Assembly: GCF_041690465.1 (NCBI RefSeq)
Contig: NZ_JAWLHG010000020.1
Location: 33,014-97,013, forward strand
Source of the DNA: Falsiroseomonas sp041690465
GTDB lineage: Bacteria; Pseudomonadota; Alphaproteobacteria; Acetobacterales; Acetobacteraceae
DNA: 64,000 nucleotides
Direction of reading: 5' to 3'
Part shown: piece after piece, positions 8,988 to 17,100 of the stretch
How the letters are laid out: every line of letters starts with the position of its first letter
Position numbering within the stretch: the stretch's first letter is position 1
The notes under the pieces: model-generated
Database searches by the model: none
Seen by the model: only the letters and a program-made list of their open reading frames with translations
Told to the model about the DNA's origin: nothing
Program-made: the position numbers and the translations under genes

Positions 8988-9413
8988 ATGAGGGCGCCCG
9001 CGCTCCTGCTGCTCGTGCTGCTGCTGCCGGGGCTCGCGGTGGCGCAGCCGCGGCCCTTCTCCTGCGTCGGCGCCGGGGAGCTGGAGGATGATGTCTTCGC
9101 CATCCCCTTCGCCCGCGCCGCGGACCGGTTGAGCGAGGCCGCGCGCAGCAGCCTCGACGCCGCGGCGGCACTGGCGAAGCAGGCGCCGGAGCGCAACATC
9201 TGCGTGCTCGGCCATGCCGATCGGGGCCAGGGCGCCGAGACCTCCACCCGCCTCGCCGCACGGCGGGCGCGGGCGGTGGCGGAGGCGCTCTCCGAGCGCG
9301 GCGTGGAGCGCGACCGCATCCGCGCCGAAGCCCGCGTCGGCGCCTTCAGCGGCCGCGGGCAGGAGCCGGACGCGCGGGCGGTGACCATCGTGGTGATGCC
9401 GCCGCCGCCCTGA
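8988..9413 (+). CDS. OmpA C-terminal-like secreted protein
   Basis: A short exported protein (141 residues from this start). The signal peptide MRAPALLLLVLLLPGLAVAQ is followed by an OmpA-family peptidoglycan-associating fold, with ICVLGHADRGQGAETSTRLA and ARRARAVAEALSERGV matching the GHAD...N/S..L...RA..V...L pattern. Three in-frame ATGs sit in a GGGATGAG repeat at 8964, 8976 and 8988; the first overlaps the JmjC stop codon. I prefer 8988 because it gives a clean signal peptide, but coupled initiation at 8964 is possible. Probably periplasmic or outer-membrane associated; exact role unknown. Confidence 0.75.
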   Translation: MRAPALLLLVLLLPGLAVAQPRPFSCVGAGELEDDVFAIPFARAADRLSEAARSSLDAAAALAKQAPERNICVLGHADRGQGAETSTRLAARRARAVAEALSERGVERDRIRAEARVGAFSGRGQEPDARAVTIVVMPPPP

Positions 9414-9461
9414 CGCCGGCCGCCGCGTTGCGCCCGACGGGATGCCGGAGGAGGAGCCGCG

Positions 9462-10313
9462 ATGCCCATTCCCCTGCTGCCCGCCCTGCTCGGCGGGGCG
9501 CTCGGCGCCGGGGCGCTGGCCGCAGCGGCGCTGCGTCGCACCGATGCCCGGCGTGCGGCGGCGGCCTGGGCGCATCTGGCCGCGCTCGCCGAGCCGGCGC
9601 CGCCGCGCTTCGATCCCGCCATGGTGGAGGGCCTGCCGGCGCCGGCGCGGCGGTGGCTGACGCGCGCCATCGCCCCCGGCACGCCGCTCAGCCGCATCGC
9701 CGAGATTGAGATGGAAGGCGAGCTCGGCCTCGGCGACCGGACGGCGCCGCGCTACCAGCCGATGCGCGCGCGCCAGATCCTTGCCCCGCCGCACGGCTTC
9801 GTCTGGATCCCCCGGCTCGGCGCCTGGCCGGCCCGCATCCTCGGTTCCGACGGCCTGGCGCGGGGGGATGCCTGGGTGCGCTTCTGGCTGGCCGGGCTGG
9901 TGCCGGTGGCGCGCGCGGCGGACACGCCCGACCTCGCGCGCTCGGCCATGGCGCGCTGCGTGGCGGAGGCGGCGCTGTGGGTGCCGGCCGCGCTGCTGCC
10001 GGGGCCGGGCCTGGCGTGGCAGGCGATGGACGAGCACCGCGCCCGCCTGCGGGTGGACCATGCAGGCCAGGCCGTGGCGGTCGAGATCGAGGTGGCCGAT
10101 GACGGACGCCTGCTGGCGCTCGCGATGCAGCGCTGGAGCGATGCCAACCCGGCGCGCGTCTTTCGGCTGCAGCCCTTCGGCGGGCGCGTGCTGGAAGAGG
10201 CGCGCGTCGGCGGCTTCACCGTGGCGGGCCGTGTCGAGGCCGGCAACCATTTCGGCACGCCCGACTATTTTCCGTTCTTTCGTGCGCGTATCATTGGCAT
10301 ACGCTATCGCTGA
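9462..10313 (+). CDS. DUF6544-like protein
   Basis: A 283-residue protein with an N-terminal hydrophobic segment (LLPALLGGALGAGALAAAAL) and no recognised catalytic domain. The pattern GLPAPARRWLTRAI, then a beta-rich region with ARQILAPPHGFVWIPRLG and the end NHFGTPDYFPFF, matches my memory of the DUF6544 (DUF6920-type) family. Function is unknown. The ATG at 9462 has GGAGGAG upstream. It lies 48 bases after the OmpA-like gene and may belong to the same transcript as the first JmjC gene. Confidence 0.7.
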   Translation: MPIPLLPALLGGALGAGALAAAALRRTDARRAAAAWAHLAALAEPAPPRFDPAMVEGLPAPARRWLTRAIAPGTPLSRIAEIEMEGELGLGDRTAPRYQPMRARQILAPPHGFVWIPRLGAWPARILGSDGLARGDAWVRFWLAGLVPVARAADTPDLARSAMARCVAEAALWVPAALLPGPGLAWQAMDEHRARLRVDHAGQAVAVEIEVADDGRLLALAMQRWSDANPARVFRLQPFGGRVLEEARVGGFTVAGRVEAGNHFGTPDYFPFFRARIIGIRYR

Positions 10314-10401
10314 GCGATGCGCCGACGTCGTCGTTGCGCGATTCGTTCACATGGTGGCCATGAATATCGGGCAGGCTGCCAGGCGACGAAGGGGGACCGC
10401 C

Positions 10402-10917
10402 ATGACGGACGAACAGGATGAGGAAGCGGGCGCGAAACCTGCGCCGCTGCGTCGCCGGCTTTTCGTGCTGCGCCTGTTCGCGCTCGGCGGCGCCGGCACG
10501 GCGACCGCGGCCTGCGTGCCGCAGGCGGGGCCGGTGGTCTATGTGCCGCAGCGCACCTATGCGCCGACCCGCGTGGCGATCAGCGATTCCGATCCCTCCG
10601 ACCCACCGGGCGGCGGGCGCGGCGGGCATCGCGGCAGCGGCGTCACCGACAACGACCCCTCGGACAGCCCGGGCTTCGGCCGCGGCGGGCGGCGGGTGAC
10701 CGGGATCAGCGACAACGACCCCTCCGACCCGCCGGGCCGCGGCCGCGGCGGCTATCGCGCGGCGCCGGTCTACCGCACCGGCGTCTCGGACAGCGACCCT
10801 TCGGATGCGCCGGGACGGGGTCGCGGCGGCTATCGCGCACCGGTCTATCGCCGGCGCACCGGCCTCTCGGACAGCGATCCGTCCGACAGCCCGGGCTACG
10901 GCCGCCGCGGCTGGTGA
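10402..10917 (+). CDS. Exported SDxDPSD-repeat protein A
   Basis: A 171-residue protein I cannot assign to a named family. An acidic start (MTDEQDEEAG) leads to a twin-arginine signal (LRRRLFVLRLFALGGAG) and a lipobox-like TAAC-VPQ, so a Tat-exported lipoprotein is plausible. Five tandem units of about 17-26 residues follow, consensus G-V/I/L-S/T-D-N/S-D-P-S-D-x-P-G-x-G-R-G-G, for example GISDNDPSDPPGRGRGG. Acidic DxDPSD alternates with basic GRGG linkers. The acidic core resembles Ca2+-binding DxDxD loops, but no known domain fits. ATG at 10402 with AGGGGG upstream. It is a tandem paralogue of the next gene, and the pair is flanked by JmjC oxygenases. Confidence 0.8.
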   Translation: MTDEQDEEAGAKPAPLRRRLFVLRLFALGGAGTATAACVPQAGPVVYVPQRTYAPTRVAISDSDPSDPPGGGRGGHRGSGVTDNDPSDSPGFGRGGRRVTGISDNDPSDPPGRGRGGYRAAPVYRTGVSDSDPSDAPGRGRGGYRAPVYRRRTGLSDSDPSDSPGYGRRGW

Positions 10918-11012
10918 GGCCGGATCGTACCCGGCCGGGGCGACGAGGCTCGGCCGGCCTTCGTCGTCTCGCCCGCGCATGTCAGATTTTTATCTCTTTG
11001 GCCGTTTCTGGG

Positions 11013-11018
11013 TAATAT
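11013..11018 (+). promoter_or_regulatory. Possible -10 element in the AT-rich leader of repeat protein B
   Basis: The 157 bases between repeat genes A and B contain the most AT-rich stretch of this locus (10981-11040). TAATAT sits at 11013-11018, with only a weak -35 candidate 17 bases upstream (TTATCT, 10990-10995). An imperfect GC-rich hairpin (about 10935-10972) precedes it and could end transcription of gene A. This suggests that B has its own promoter. Confidence 0.3.
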
Positions 11019-11074
11019 CGTTAGCTATCCCGCGCGAATAGGCGCACAACCCTGTGAGCACGGGGGGATAGCGG

Positions 11075-11737
11075 ATGACCAGGGAACCGGACGACAAGAG
11101 CGGGAAGACGCCGGCGCCGCTGGGACGCCGGCTGTTCGTGCTCCGGCTGGCGGTGATCGGCGGGGCGGGGTCGGCGACCGCGGCCTGCGTGCCGCAGCAG
11201 AGGCCGGTGGTCTTCGTGCCGCAGCAGCAACAGCCCGGCTTCGTGCGGCAGCCGCAGCCGACGCTCGTGCAGAACCGCGTGGCGGTCAGCGACAGCGACC
11301 CCTCCGATCCGCCGGGCCGCGGCCGGGGCGGCCACCGCGGCAGCGGCGTCACCGACAATGATCCCAGCGACCAGCCCGGCTTCGGCCGTGGCGGGCGGCG
11401 CAGCGCCGGCGTCAGCGACAGCGACCCTTCGGACGCGCCGGGCCGCGGCCGCGGCGGCGCACGCGCCACCGGAGTCAGCGACCGAGACCCTTCCGACGGG
11501 CCCGGCCAGGGTCGGGGCAGCGCGCGTGGCGGCACCGGCATCAGCGACAACGACCCGTCGGATGGGCCGGGCCGGGGCCGTGGCGGCGCGCGTGGCGGCG
11601 CCGGCATCAGCGACAACGACCCGTCGGATCAGCCGGGCCGTGGACGCGGCGGCGCGGGGCCGCGGCGCACCGGCCTCTCTGACAGCGACCGCGGGCCGAA
11701 CGAGGATTCGCCTGGCTTCGGCCGTTCAGGCCGTTGA
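11075..11737 (+). CDS. Exported SDxDPSD-repeat protein B
   Basis: A 220-residue paralogue of the preceding gene. The N-terminus is nearly the same (GRRLFVLRLAVIGGAGSATA, then AC-VPQ), giving a Tat-type signal with a lipobox-like cysteine. A Gln/Pro-rich spacer (FVPQQQQPGFVRQPQP) leads to seven tandem units such as GVSDSDPSDAPGRGRGG and GISDNDPSDGPGRGRGG. The last unit is a variant, SDSDRGPNEDSPGFGRSGR. The first two units match those of protein A almost exactly, which supports duplication followed by different unit gain. Function unknown; an envelope-located, possibly metal-binding or post-translationally modified repeat protein is an inference. Confidence 0.8.
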   Translation: MTREPDDKSGKTPAPLGRRLFVLRLAVIGGAGSATAACVPQQRPVVFVPQQQQPGFVRQPQPTLVQNRVAVSDSDPSDPPGRGRGGHRGSGVTDNDPSDQPGFGRGGRRSAGVSDSDPSDAPGRGRGGARATGVSDRDPSDGPGQGRGSARGGTGISDNDPSDGPGRGRGGARGGAGISDNDPSDQPGRGRGGAGPRRTGLSDSDRGPNEDSPGFGRSGR

Positions 11738-11763
11738 GCCACAACCGCAGCGCGGGCTAGCCT
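11734..11763 (+). promoter_or_regulatory. Candidate promoter of the second JmjC gene
   Basis: TTGAGC (11734-11739) and TAGCCT (11758-11763) are spaced by 18 bases. The -35 overlaps the stop codon of repeat protein B. The -10 ends 7 bases before the ATG at 11771, so the start point would be at or next to the start codon (leaderless). No Shine-Dalgarno is visible. Confidence 0.35.
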
Positions 11764-11770
11764 TCGGCGC

Positions 11771-12946
11771 ATGAGCAGCAATCACACCCAGGCCGAAGCG
11801 GCCTGGGCCCAGGCTTTCGGCGACCTTCCGCTGGAGGAGGGGCTGGCCCTGCGCGAGGGAACGGCTTGGCGACACTTTCCCGCGCCCGCTCCCGCACATC
11901 ATGCCGGGCTGCTCTCCGTCGCCGACCTCGACGCCTTCCTGGCGACCGATGCGGCGCGGGAGCCGCGCGTCAGCATGGCGGACAGCCGCCGCAAGGGCAC
12001 GGCCGCCGTGCCGCTCGACGATTTCCTGCGCGAGGATGGGCGGGTGGACCTGCCCAACCTGTTCGCCGCGGTGGATGCCGGGGCGACGCTGGTGGTCAGC
12101 CAGTTCCACGAGATCCACCCGGCGCTGCAACGCTTCTGCCGCGGGCTGGAGCAGGTGTTCCTGCATGGCGTGCAGGCCAACATCTATCTCACCCCGCCCG
12201 GCGCGCAGGGCTTCCGCGTGCATTACGACACGCATGACGTGCTGGTGCTGCAGGTGCAGGGCGAGAAGCGCTGGCGGCTGTGGTCCGACCAGCCGGTGCC
12301 GCACCCGACGCGCCGGACCCCCTGGCCCGGCAACATCGAGCCGGAGGGCGAGCCGGCGACGCTGACGCTGCGCGCGGGCGAGACGCTCTATGTTCCGCGC
12401 GGCGTGCTGCACGACGCCGCCGCGCAGGAAGGCGACGAGCCCTCGCTGCACATCACCGTCGGGCTGATGGATCCCTCCTTCGCCACCGTGCTGCGGCTGG
12501 CGGTGGACCTGCTGGAAGCCAGCGAGCCGGCGCTGCGCCGCAGCTTCCCCACTTGGCGCCTGGCCGAGGGGCCCGGCGCGCTGGCCGGGCTGGTGCGTCC
12601 GCTGGCCGCGCGGCTGGCCGAGCCGGCGGCGCTGGAGCGCGCGGCGCTGGAGCTGCTGGACCGCTTGGCGGCCGACCGCCCGGCGCTGCTCGGCCGCGGC
12701 CTGTTCGTGGCCGATCCCGGGCCGGAGACGCCGCTGAAGCTCGCGCCCGGCGTGCTGCACGCGCTGGTGCCGGAGGAAGCCGGCGGCGCCTCGCTGCGCT
12801 GGGTCGGCGCGCCGATGACACTGGATGCGACGCAGGCGGCGTGGATGGAACGGCTGGCCGATGGCGCGACGCCGGCGGAACTTGGCGAGGGCGCGGTGGA
12901 TTTCTGCCGCCGTCTCGTGCGAAGGGGCCTGCTCGTCCGGGAGTGA
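11771..12946 (+). CDS. JmjC/cupin Fe(II)/2-oxoglutarate oxygenase, paralogue 2
   Basis: A 391-residue oxygenase of the same family as the 7744-8967 product. The triad is intact: H151 and D153 in FRVHYDTHDVLVLQVQGEKR and H214 in LYVPRGVLHDA. The N-terminal part differs from paralogue 1 and contains a longer insert before the cupin core, with FHEIHPALQRFCRGLE. The C-terminus (about 300-391) has the winged-helix-like segment usual in ribosomal oxygenases (MERLADGATPAELGEGAV). It ends 6 bases before the FMN reductase gene. Two such paralogues within 5 kb, bracketing two repeat genes, is unusual; substrate specificity cannot be read from sequence. Confidence 0.87.
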   Translation: MSSNHTQAEAAWAQAFGDLPLEEGLALREGTAWRHFPAPAPAHHAGLLSVADLDAFLATDAAREPRVSMADSRRKGTAAVPLDDFLREDGRVDLPNLFAAVDAGATLVVSQFHEIHPALQRFCRGLEQVFLHGVQANIYLTPPGAQGFRVHYDTHDVLVLQVQGEKRWRLWSDQPVPHPTRRTPWPGNIEPEGEPATLTLRAGETLYVPRGVLHDAAAQEGDEPSLHITVGLMDPSFATVLRLAVDLLEASEPALRRSFPTWRLAEGPGALAGLVRPLAARLAEPAALERAALELLDRLAADRPALLGRGLFVADPGPETPLKLAPGVLHALVPEEAGGASLRWVGAPMTLDATQAAWMERLADGATPAELGEGAVDFCRRLVRRGLLVRE

Positions 12947-12952
12947 TCGAGC

Positions 12953-13552
12953 ATGGTCAGGATCGTCGGCCTCTGCGGCAGCCTGCGCGCCGCGTCCTAC
13001 AATCGCGGCCTGCTTCGCGCCGCCGCTTCCTCCCTGCCGGAGGGCGCGACGCTCGAGGTGGTGGAGATCGGTGCGCTTCCGCTGATGAACCAGGATCTGG
13101 AGACGCCCGGCTGGCCGGCGGAGGTGGTCGCCTTCCGCCAGGCGCTGTGGGGTGCGGACGCCATGCTCTTCGCCTGCCCCGAATACAATGCCGGCATCCC
13201 CGCGCCGCTGAAGAACGCCGTGGACTGGGCCAGCCGCTTCGAGGGCGGCGGCCGCATCAGCGCGCCGGCAGGCGAGACGCGCCGCACGCCGCTGCAGGAG
13301 GTGCCGGCGGCGATCATGGGGGCGACGCCAGGCTCGCTCGGCACGGCGCGCGCGCAGCAGCATCTGCGCACCGTGCTGCTGGCCTGCGGCATGCGCCTGA
13401 TGCCCGCACCGGACTGCTACGTCGGCAGTGCCACGCAGCGCTTCGACGCCAACAGCGACCTGACCGACGAGGCGAGCCGCGCGGCGGTGGCGAAGACAGT
13501 GGCGGGGCTGGTGGCCTGGGCGGGGCTGGCGGGGCGGCGGCGCGCTACCTGA
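12953..13552 (+). CDS. NAD(P)H-dependent FMN reductase-like flavoprotein
   Basis: A 199-residue flavodoxin-fold oxidoreductase. The FMN phosphate loop is GSLRAASYNRGLLRA near the N-terminus. The second signature, CPEYNAGIPAPLKNAVDWAS, is typical of the NADPH-dependent FMN reductase / azoreductase family. It likely reduces FMN or quinones in the cytoplasm. It follows the second JmjC gene closely and may be co-transcribed. Its 3' end overlaps by 8 bases the convergent gene for the PPC-like protein. Confidence 0.9.
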   Translation: MVRIVGLCGSLRAASYNRGLLRAAASSLPEGATLEVVEIGALPLMNQDLETPGWPAEVVAFRQALWGADAMLFACPEYNAGIPAPLKNAVDWASRFEGGGRISAPAGETRRTPLQEVPAAIMGATPGSLGTARAQQHLRTVLLACGMRLMPAPDCYVGSATQRFDANSDLTDEASRAAVAKTVAGLVAWAGLAGRRRAT

Positions 13553-13937
13553 CGGCCACCTCCAGCCGATAGGCGGCGTTGCCGCGCGTCGGGCCGATCA
13601 CGATCAGGTAGGTGCCGTTCGCCGGCAGGCGCCCCTGCCAGCTGCGCGCATCCTCGCCTTCCGCGGCGCCCGGCAGCGGCTTGCCGGCGACGCCCTCCGG
13701 TGCCATGCGCGCGCCGGGCGCGTAGAGCTGGAACACCGCGTTCTCCTCGGGCGAGGCGATCCGCAGCGTCATCGTTTGTCCGGCGCGCGCGGCGATGCTG
13801 TAGGTCGCGCGCTCGCCGCGCAGCACGCTGCCCTCGACGACGGCGGAGGAGGCGCCGCGCGCGAAGCGGATCGGCGTCTGCGCCAGCGCCGGCGCGGCGA
13901 TCGCCAGCGCGGCCAGCAGGATCGCCGCGCGCCTCAT
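13545..13937 (-). CDS. Secreted PPC-like domain protein
   Basis: A 130-residue exported protein with signal peptide MRRAAILLAALAIAAPALAQ. The rest is one beta-sandwich-like domain of the bacterial pre-peptidase C-terminal type: ATYSIAARAGQTMTLRIAS, NAVFQLYAPG and a final LPANGTYLIVIG. Such small proteins are found free in the periplasm or fused to enzymes; here it stands alone. Its start overlaps by 4 bases (ATGA) the stop of the upstream MFS gene, so the two are probably co-expressed. Confidence 0.75.
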   Translation of the reverse strand: MRRAAILLAALAIAAPALAQTPIRFARGASSAVVEGSVLRGERATYSIAARAGQTMTLRIASPEENAVFQLYAPGARMAPEGVAGKPLPGAAEGEDARSWQGRLPANGTYLIVIGPTRGNAAYRLEVAVR

Positions 13938-15172
13938 TCGGCCGGCGCCGGCACGCCGCGCGGCGGCGCGGATTGCACCCAGAGCTCCGGCTGCAATTCC
14001 TCCTTCCGGTCGGGGAAGAACAGCGCGCAGGCGAGCGTGACGGTGGCGAAGACGCCGAGCACCGCCAGTACCGCGCCGGAGCCGCCGTAGAGGTCGTGCA
14101 GCCAGCCCACCAGCGGCGAGGCCATCGCCGCCCCCAGGAAGCCCACCGAGAAGCGGATGGAATAGAGCTTCGCCCGCAGGGCCGGCGCCACGTAGCGCGC
14201 CGTCATCGTCTCGTTCACCGTCACCTGGCCGAACACCGAGGCGCAGACCAGCGCCGCGACCACCAGCACCGGCCAGCCCGAAAGCTGCGTCAGCAGCAGC
14301 AGCGCCGGCATCTGCACCAGCGCCAGCGGCATGAAGACGCGCTTGAGCGTGTTGCGGTCGATCAGCCGTCCCACCGTGAACTGCGTCAGCCCGCCGAACA
14401 GCGTGACGAAGAAGGCCAGCACGCCGACCACCGGCAGCAGGTCCGGGCTGCCGGCGAGGCGTTCCTGCATCAGCTTCGGCAGCAGCAGCGTGAAGCCGTT
14501 GAAGACGAAGCCGCTGGTCGTCGCAATGCAGAGCAGCACGATCACCGCGCGCCGCACCACCGCGGGCGGGATGGTGGGGAAGGGCCGGCTCGCCGCCTTG
14601 GCGCGCGCCACGTCGGTCAGCCCGTTCGCCCAGTAGAGCAGGCCCGACGCGATGCAGAGCAGCCCCGGCAGGATGAACGCCCAGCGCCAGCTGAAGGCCG
14701 CCGCGACCGCCGCCGTGACGATTGGCGCCAGCGCCACGCCGAGGTTGCCGAACACCCCGTTGACGCCCACCGCGGCACCCACGCGCGCGCCGGCCGCATC
14801 CACCAGCATCGCCGTGCCGATCGGGTGGTAGATCGCGCTGAAGGCGCCCATCACGAACATCGCGCCCGCCAGCGTCCAGGGCCCCGGCGCCATCCCCGCC
14901 AGCGCCATTCCCGCCCCGGTGCCGAGGAAGAAGCCCAGCATCAGCACCGGCCGCCCGATGCGCTCCGCGATCCAGCCCATCGGCAGCGAACCGAGGCCAT
15001 AGACCACGAACATCCCCGTCCCGAGCGCCAGGATCGGGCCATAGACGGTGCCGAAGCCGGCGCCCTCCTGCACCACCATCGCCAGCACGGCGGTGGCCAG
15101 GATCAGCAGGCCGTAATGGGTGAAGACATGCGCCAGGTTGACGAAGGCGATCTGGCGGGTGGCGGCATCCAT
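13934..15172 (-). CDS. MFS transporter
   Basis: A 412-residue inner-membrane transporter with about 12 helices. It carries the loop motif GWIAERIGRPVLMLGFF after helix 2 and a matching one after helix 8 (TQFTVGRLIDRNTLKR). The start MDAATRQIAF at 15172 was chosen because AGGA lies upstream; an alternative ATG at 15205 has a poorer context. It is divergent from an AraC-type regulator 47 bases away, the usual arrangement for a regulated drug or metabolite exporter. The substrate is not predictable. Confidence 0.88.
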   Translation of the reverse strand: MDAATRQIAFVNLAHVFTHYGLLILATAVLAMVVQEGAGFGTVYGPILALGTGMFVVYGLGSLPMGWIAERIGRPVLMLGFFLGTGAGMALAGMAPGPWTLAGAMFVMGAFSAIYHPIGTAMLVDAAGARVGAAVGVNGVFGNLGVALAPIVTAAVAAAFSWRWAFILPGLLCIASGLLYWANGLTDVARAKAASRPFPTIPPAVVRRAVIVLLCIATTSGFVFNGFTLLLPKLMQERLAGSPDLLPVVGVLAFFVTLFGGLTQFTVGRLIDRNTLKRVFMPLALVQMPALLLLTQLSGWPVLVVAALVCASVFGQVTVNETMTARYVAPALRAKLYSIRFSVGFLGAAMASPLVGWLHDLYGGSGAVLAVLGVFATVTLACALFFPDRKEELQPELWVQSAPPRGVPAPAE

Positions 15173-15219
15173 GCGCGCGATCCTGGGCGGGTTGCTCGCC
15201 GGCATGGTAGCCTGGCGGG

Positions 15220-16023
15220 GTGAAGACGTCCCGTCAGCCGCTGTCGCGAAACCGCCAGGCACCGGCGCAACGGCGCGACCTGCCGCACGACCGCGTGGAC
15301 CGCCCCCTCGCCGCCTTCGCTCGCGACTATGCCGATGGCGAGGCGGTGCCGCGCCATGCGCATGACCGCGCGCAGCTGCTCTATGCCACGCGCGGCGTGA
15401 TGCGCATCGCGACCGACGCCGCCGCCTTCGTCGTCCCGCCCGGCCATGCGCTGTGGATGCCGGCCGCCGAGCCGCATCGCGTCGGCATCGAGGGGCCGGT
15501 CGCGATGCGCGCGCTGTTCCTGCGCGCCGACGCCGCCGCGGTGGGGCCGAGCGCGACCACGGTGCTCGCCGTCTCGCCGCTGCTGCGCGAACTGATCCTC
15601 GCCGCGACCCGGGAACCGCTGGAGTGGGACGAGGCCGGCCGCGGCGGGCACTTGGCCGCGCTGATCCTGGACGAGATCGCCCGCGCCCCCGGCCTGCCCT
15701 TCGGCGTGCCGGAGCCGCGCGATCCGCGCCTGTGTCGTGTCGCCGAGGGCCTGCGCGCCGACCCCGCCAGCCCGCTCCGCCTGGAGGACTGGGCCGAGGC
15801 CGCCGGTGCCAGCCCGCGCACGCTGGAGCGACTGTTCCTCGCCGAGACCGGCATGGGCTTCGCCCGCTGGCGCCAGCGGTTGCGTCTCTCCGAAGCCGCC
15901 GCGCGGCTGGCCCGCGGCGAGCCCCCCGCGCGCGCCGCCGCCGCCGTCGGCTATGCCAGCGCCCCCGCCTTCGGCGCGGCGTTTCGGGCCGCCTTCGGGA
16001 TCACGCCGGGCGGGGCGCGGTGA
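15220..16023 (+). CDS. AraC family transcriptional regulator
   Basis: A 267-residue regulator with an N-terminal cupin sensor (PRHAHDRAQLLYATRGVMRI, then PPGHALWMPAAEPHRV) and a C-terminal AraC-type double helix-turn-helix (SPRTLERLFLAETGMGFARW, then AAAAVGYASAPAFGAAFRAA). The GTG start at 15220 fits the short divergent spacer to the MFS gene, which it probably controls. The inducer is unknown. The arrangement resembles other AraC-cupin/MFS divergent pairs in proteobacteria. Confidence 0.9.
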   Translation: MKTSRQPLSRNRQAPAQRRDLPHDRVDRPLAAFARDYADGEAVPRHAHDRAQLLYATRGVMRIATDAAAFVVPPGHALWMPAAEPHRVGIEGPVAMRALFLRADAAAVGPSATTVLAVSPLLRELILAATREPLEWDEAGRGGHLAALILDEIARAPGLPFGVPEPRDPRLCRVAEGLRADPASPLRLEDWAEAAGASPRTLERLFLAETGMGFARWRQRLRLSEAAARLARGEPPARAAAAVGYASAPAFGAAFRAAFGITPGGAR

Positions 16024-16150
16024 CGAGGGTTCCCGCCTCGCGACAAGGCGTTCGCCGGCTCCGCGGAAAGGCGCTTAACCTCTGCCGCGCCGACGGGTCC
16101 AACAGGAGCGGCCTCCGGGACGTCTGCCGCGCAGCGGAGGAGCATCGCCC

Positions 16151-16942
16151 ATGGCTGACCTCCAGTTCAGCAGCACGGCCGCGGCAAACTACGACCAGGT
16201 GATCGGGCGGCTGACCCGCCCCTTCGTGCCGGCCCTGCTGCATGCCGCGCGCCTCGCACCGGCGCAGCGCGTGCTCGACATAGCGACCGGGACCGGCCTC
16301 GCCGCCGAAGCGGCTGCTGAGGCGGTCGGGCCCGCCGGCCACGTTGCCGCGACCGATATCTCCCCCGCGATGATCGAGCGGGCGCGGCAACGGCTCGGGC
16401 GGTTGCCGAACGTCTCCTTCGAGATCCAGGACGGCCAGGCGCTCACCCATCCGCCCGAGAGCTGCGATGCGGTACTCTGCAACATGGGGCTGATGTACTT
16501 CCCCGACCCGGCACGAGGGCTTTCGGAATTCCGCCGCGTGCTGCGGCACGGCGGGCGTGCGGCGGTGTCGGTGAGCACCACGCCCGAGCGATCCCTGTCC
16601 AATCGCGTTCTCGCCGTCATCGGCCGGCACGTCTCGGCGAAGGCGGCGGAAGCGGCGCGCATGTTCTCGCTCGGGGAGGAGGCGCATCTGTGCGCGCTGT
16701 TCGAAGCCGCGGGTTTCGTGGAGGTCGAGAGTCGGACGGAGACCCTGCGCGCCACCTTCCCCTCCTTCGATGCCTTCTTCGCCGGCATCGAGGAGGGAGC
16801 CGGGAACTCAGGCCAGGAATACACCGCTCTGCCCGAAGCGCTGCGGCGCGTCGTGCGGGAGCAGATGCGCCGCGAACTGAAGGACGATGGCGGACCCCTG
16901 GAAGCGGAGGTGGAAGTGCGGATCGCCGGCGGCCGGCGCTAG
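16151..16942 (+). CDS. Class I SAM-dependent methyltransferase (UbiE-like)
   Basis: A 263-residue enzyme with the Rossmann-fold S-adenosylmethionine site: motif I VLDIATGTGLAAE, ATDISPAMIERARQR for motif II, and CDAVLCNMGLMYFPDPARGL for motif IV. It resembles UbiE/Methyltransf_11 proteins acting on small molecules, but the substrate cannot be assigned. ATG at 16151 has GGAGGAG upstream. It probably forms its own transcription unit between the AraC and ExoD genes. Confidence 0.87.
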   Translation: MADLQFSSTAAANYDQVIGRLTRPFVPALLHAARLAPAQRVLDIATGTGLAAEAAAEAVGPAGHVAATDISPAMIERARQRLGRLPNVSFEIQDGQALTHPPESCDAVLCNMGLMYFPDPARGLSEFRRVLRHGGRAAVSVSTTPERSLSNRVLAVIGRHVSAKAAEAARMFSLGEEAHLCALFEAAGFVEVESRTETLRATFPSFDAFFAGIEEGAGNSGQEYTALPEALRRVVREQMRRELKDDGGPLEAEVEVRIAGGRR

Positions 16943-17100
16943 CGCCGCACCCGTAACGTCAGCCCTCGTCCCTGCGCATGCGCGCCACGCCCGGCATGAA
17001 CCCGTTCGGCGCCGAGGCAGGGGAACCTGACGTTCCCGACGATCTTCATGACGGATCGGTCTGCGCAGGCCCGTGGAAATTGCGTCACGAAGACGAGGCA

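Noticed and set aside
10570..11720. Tandem DNA repeats that could be mistaken for a CRISPR array or satellite
   Set aside because: Units are multiples of three, keep the reading frame and encode the SDxDPSD protein repeats; there are no unique spacers of constant length.
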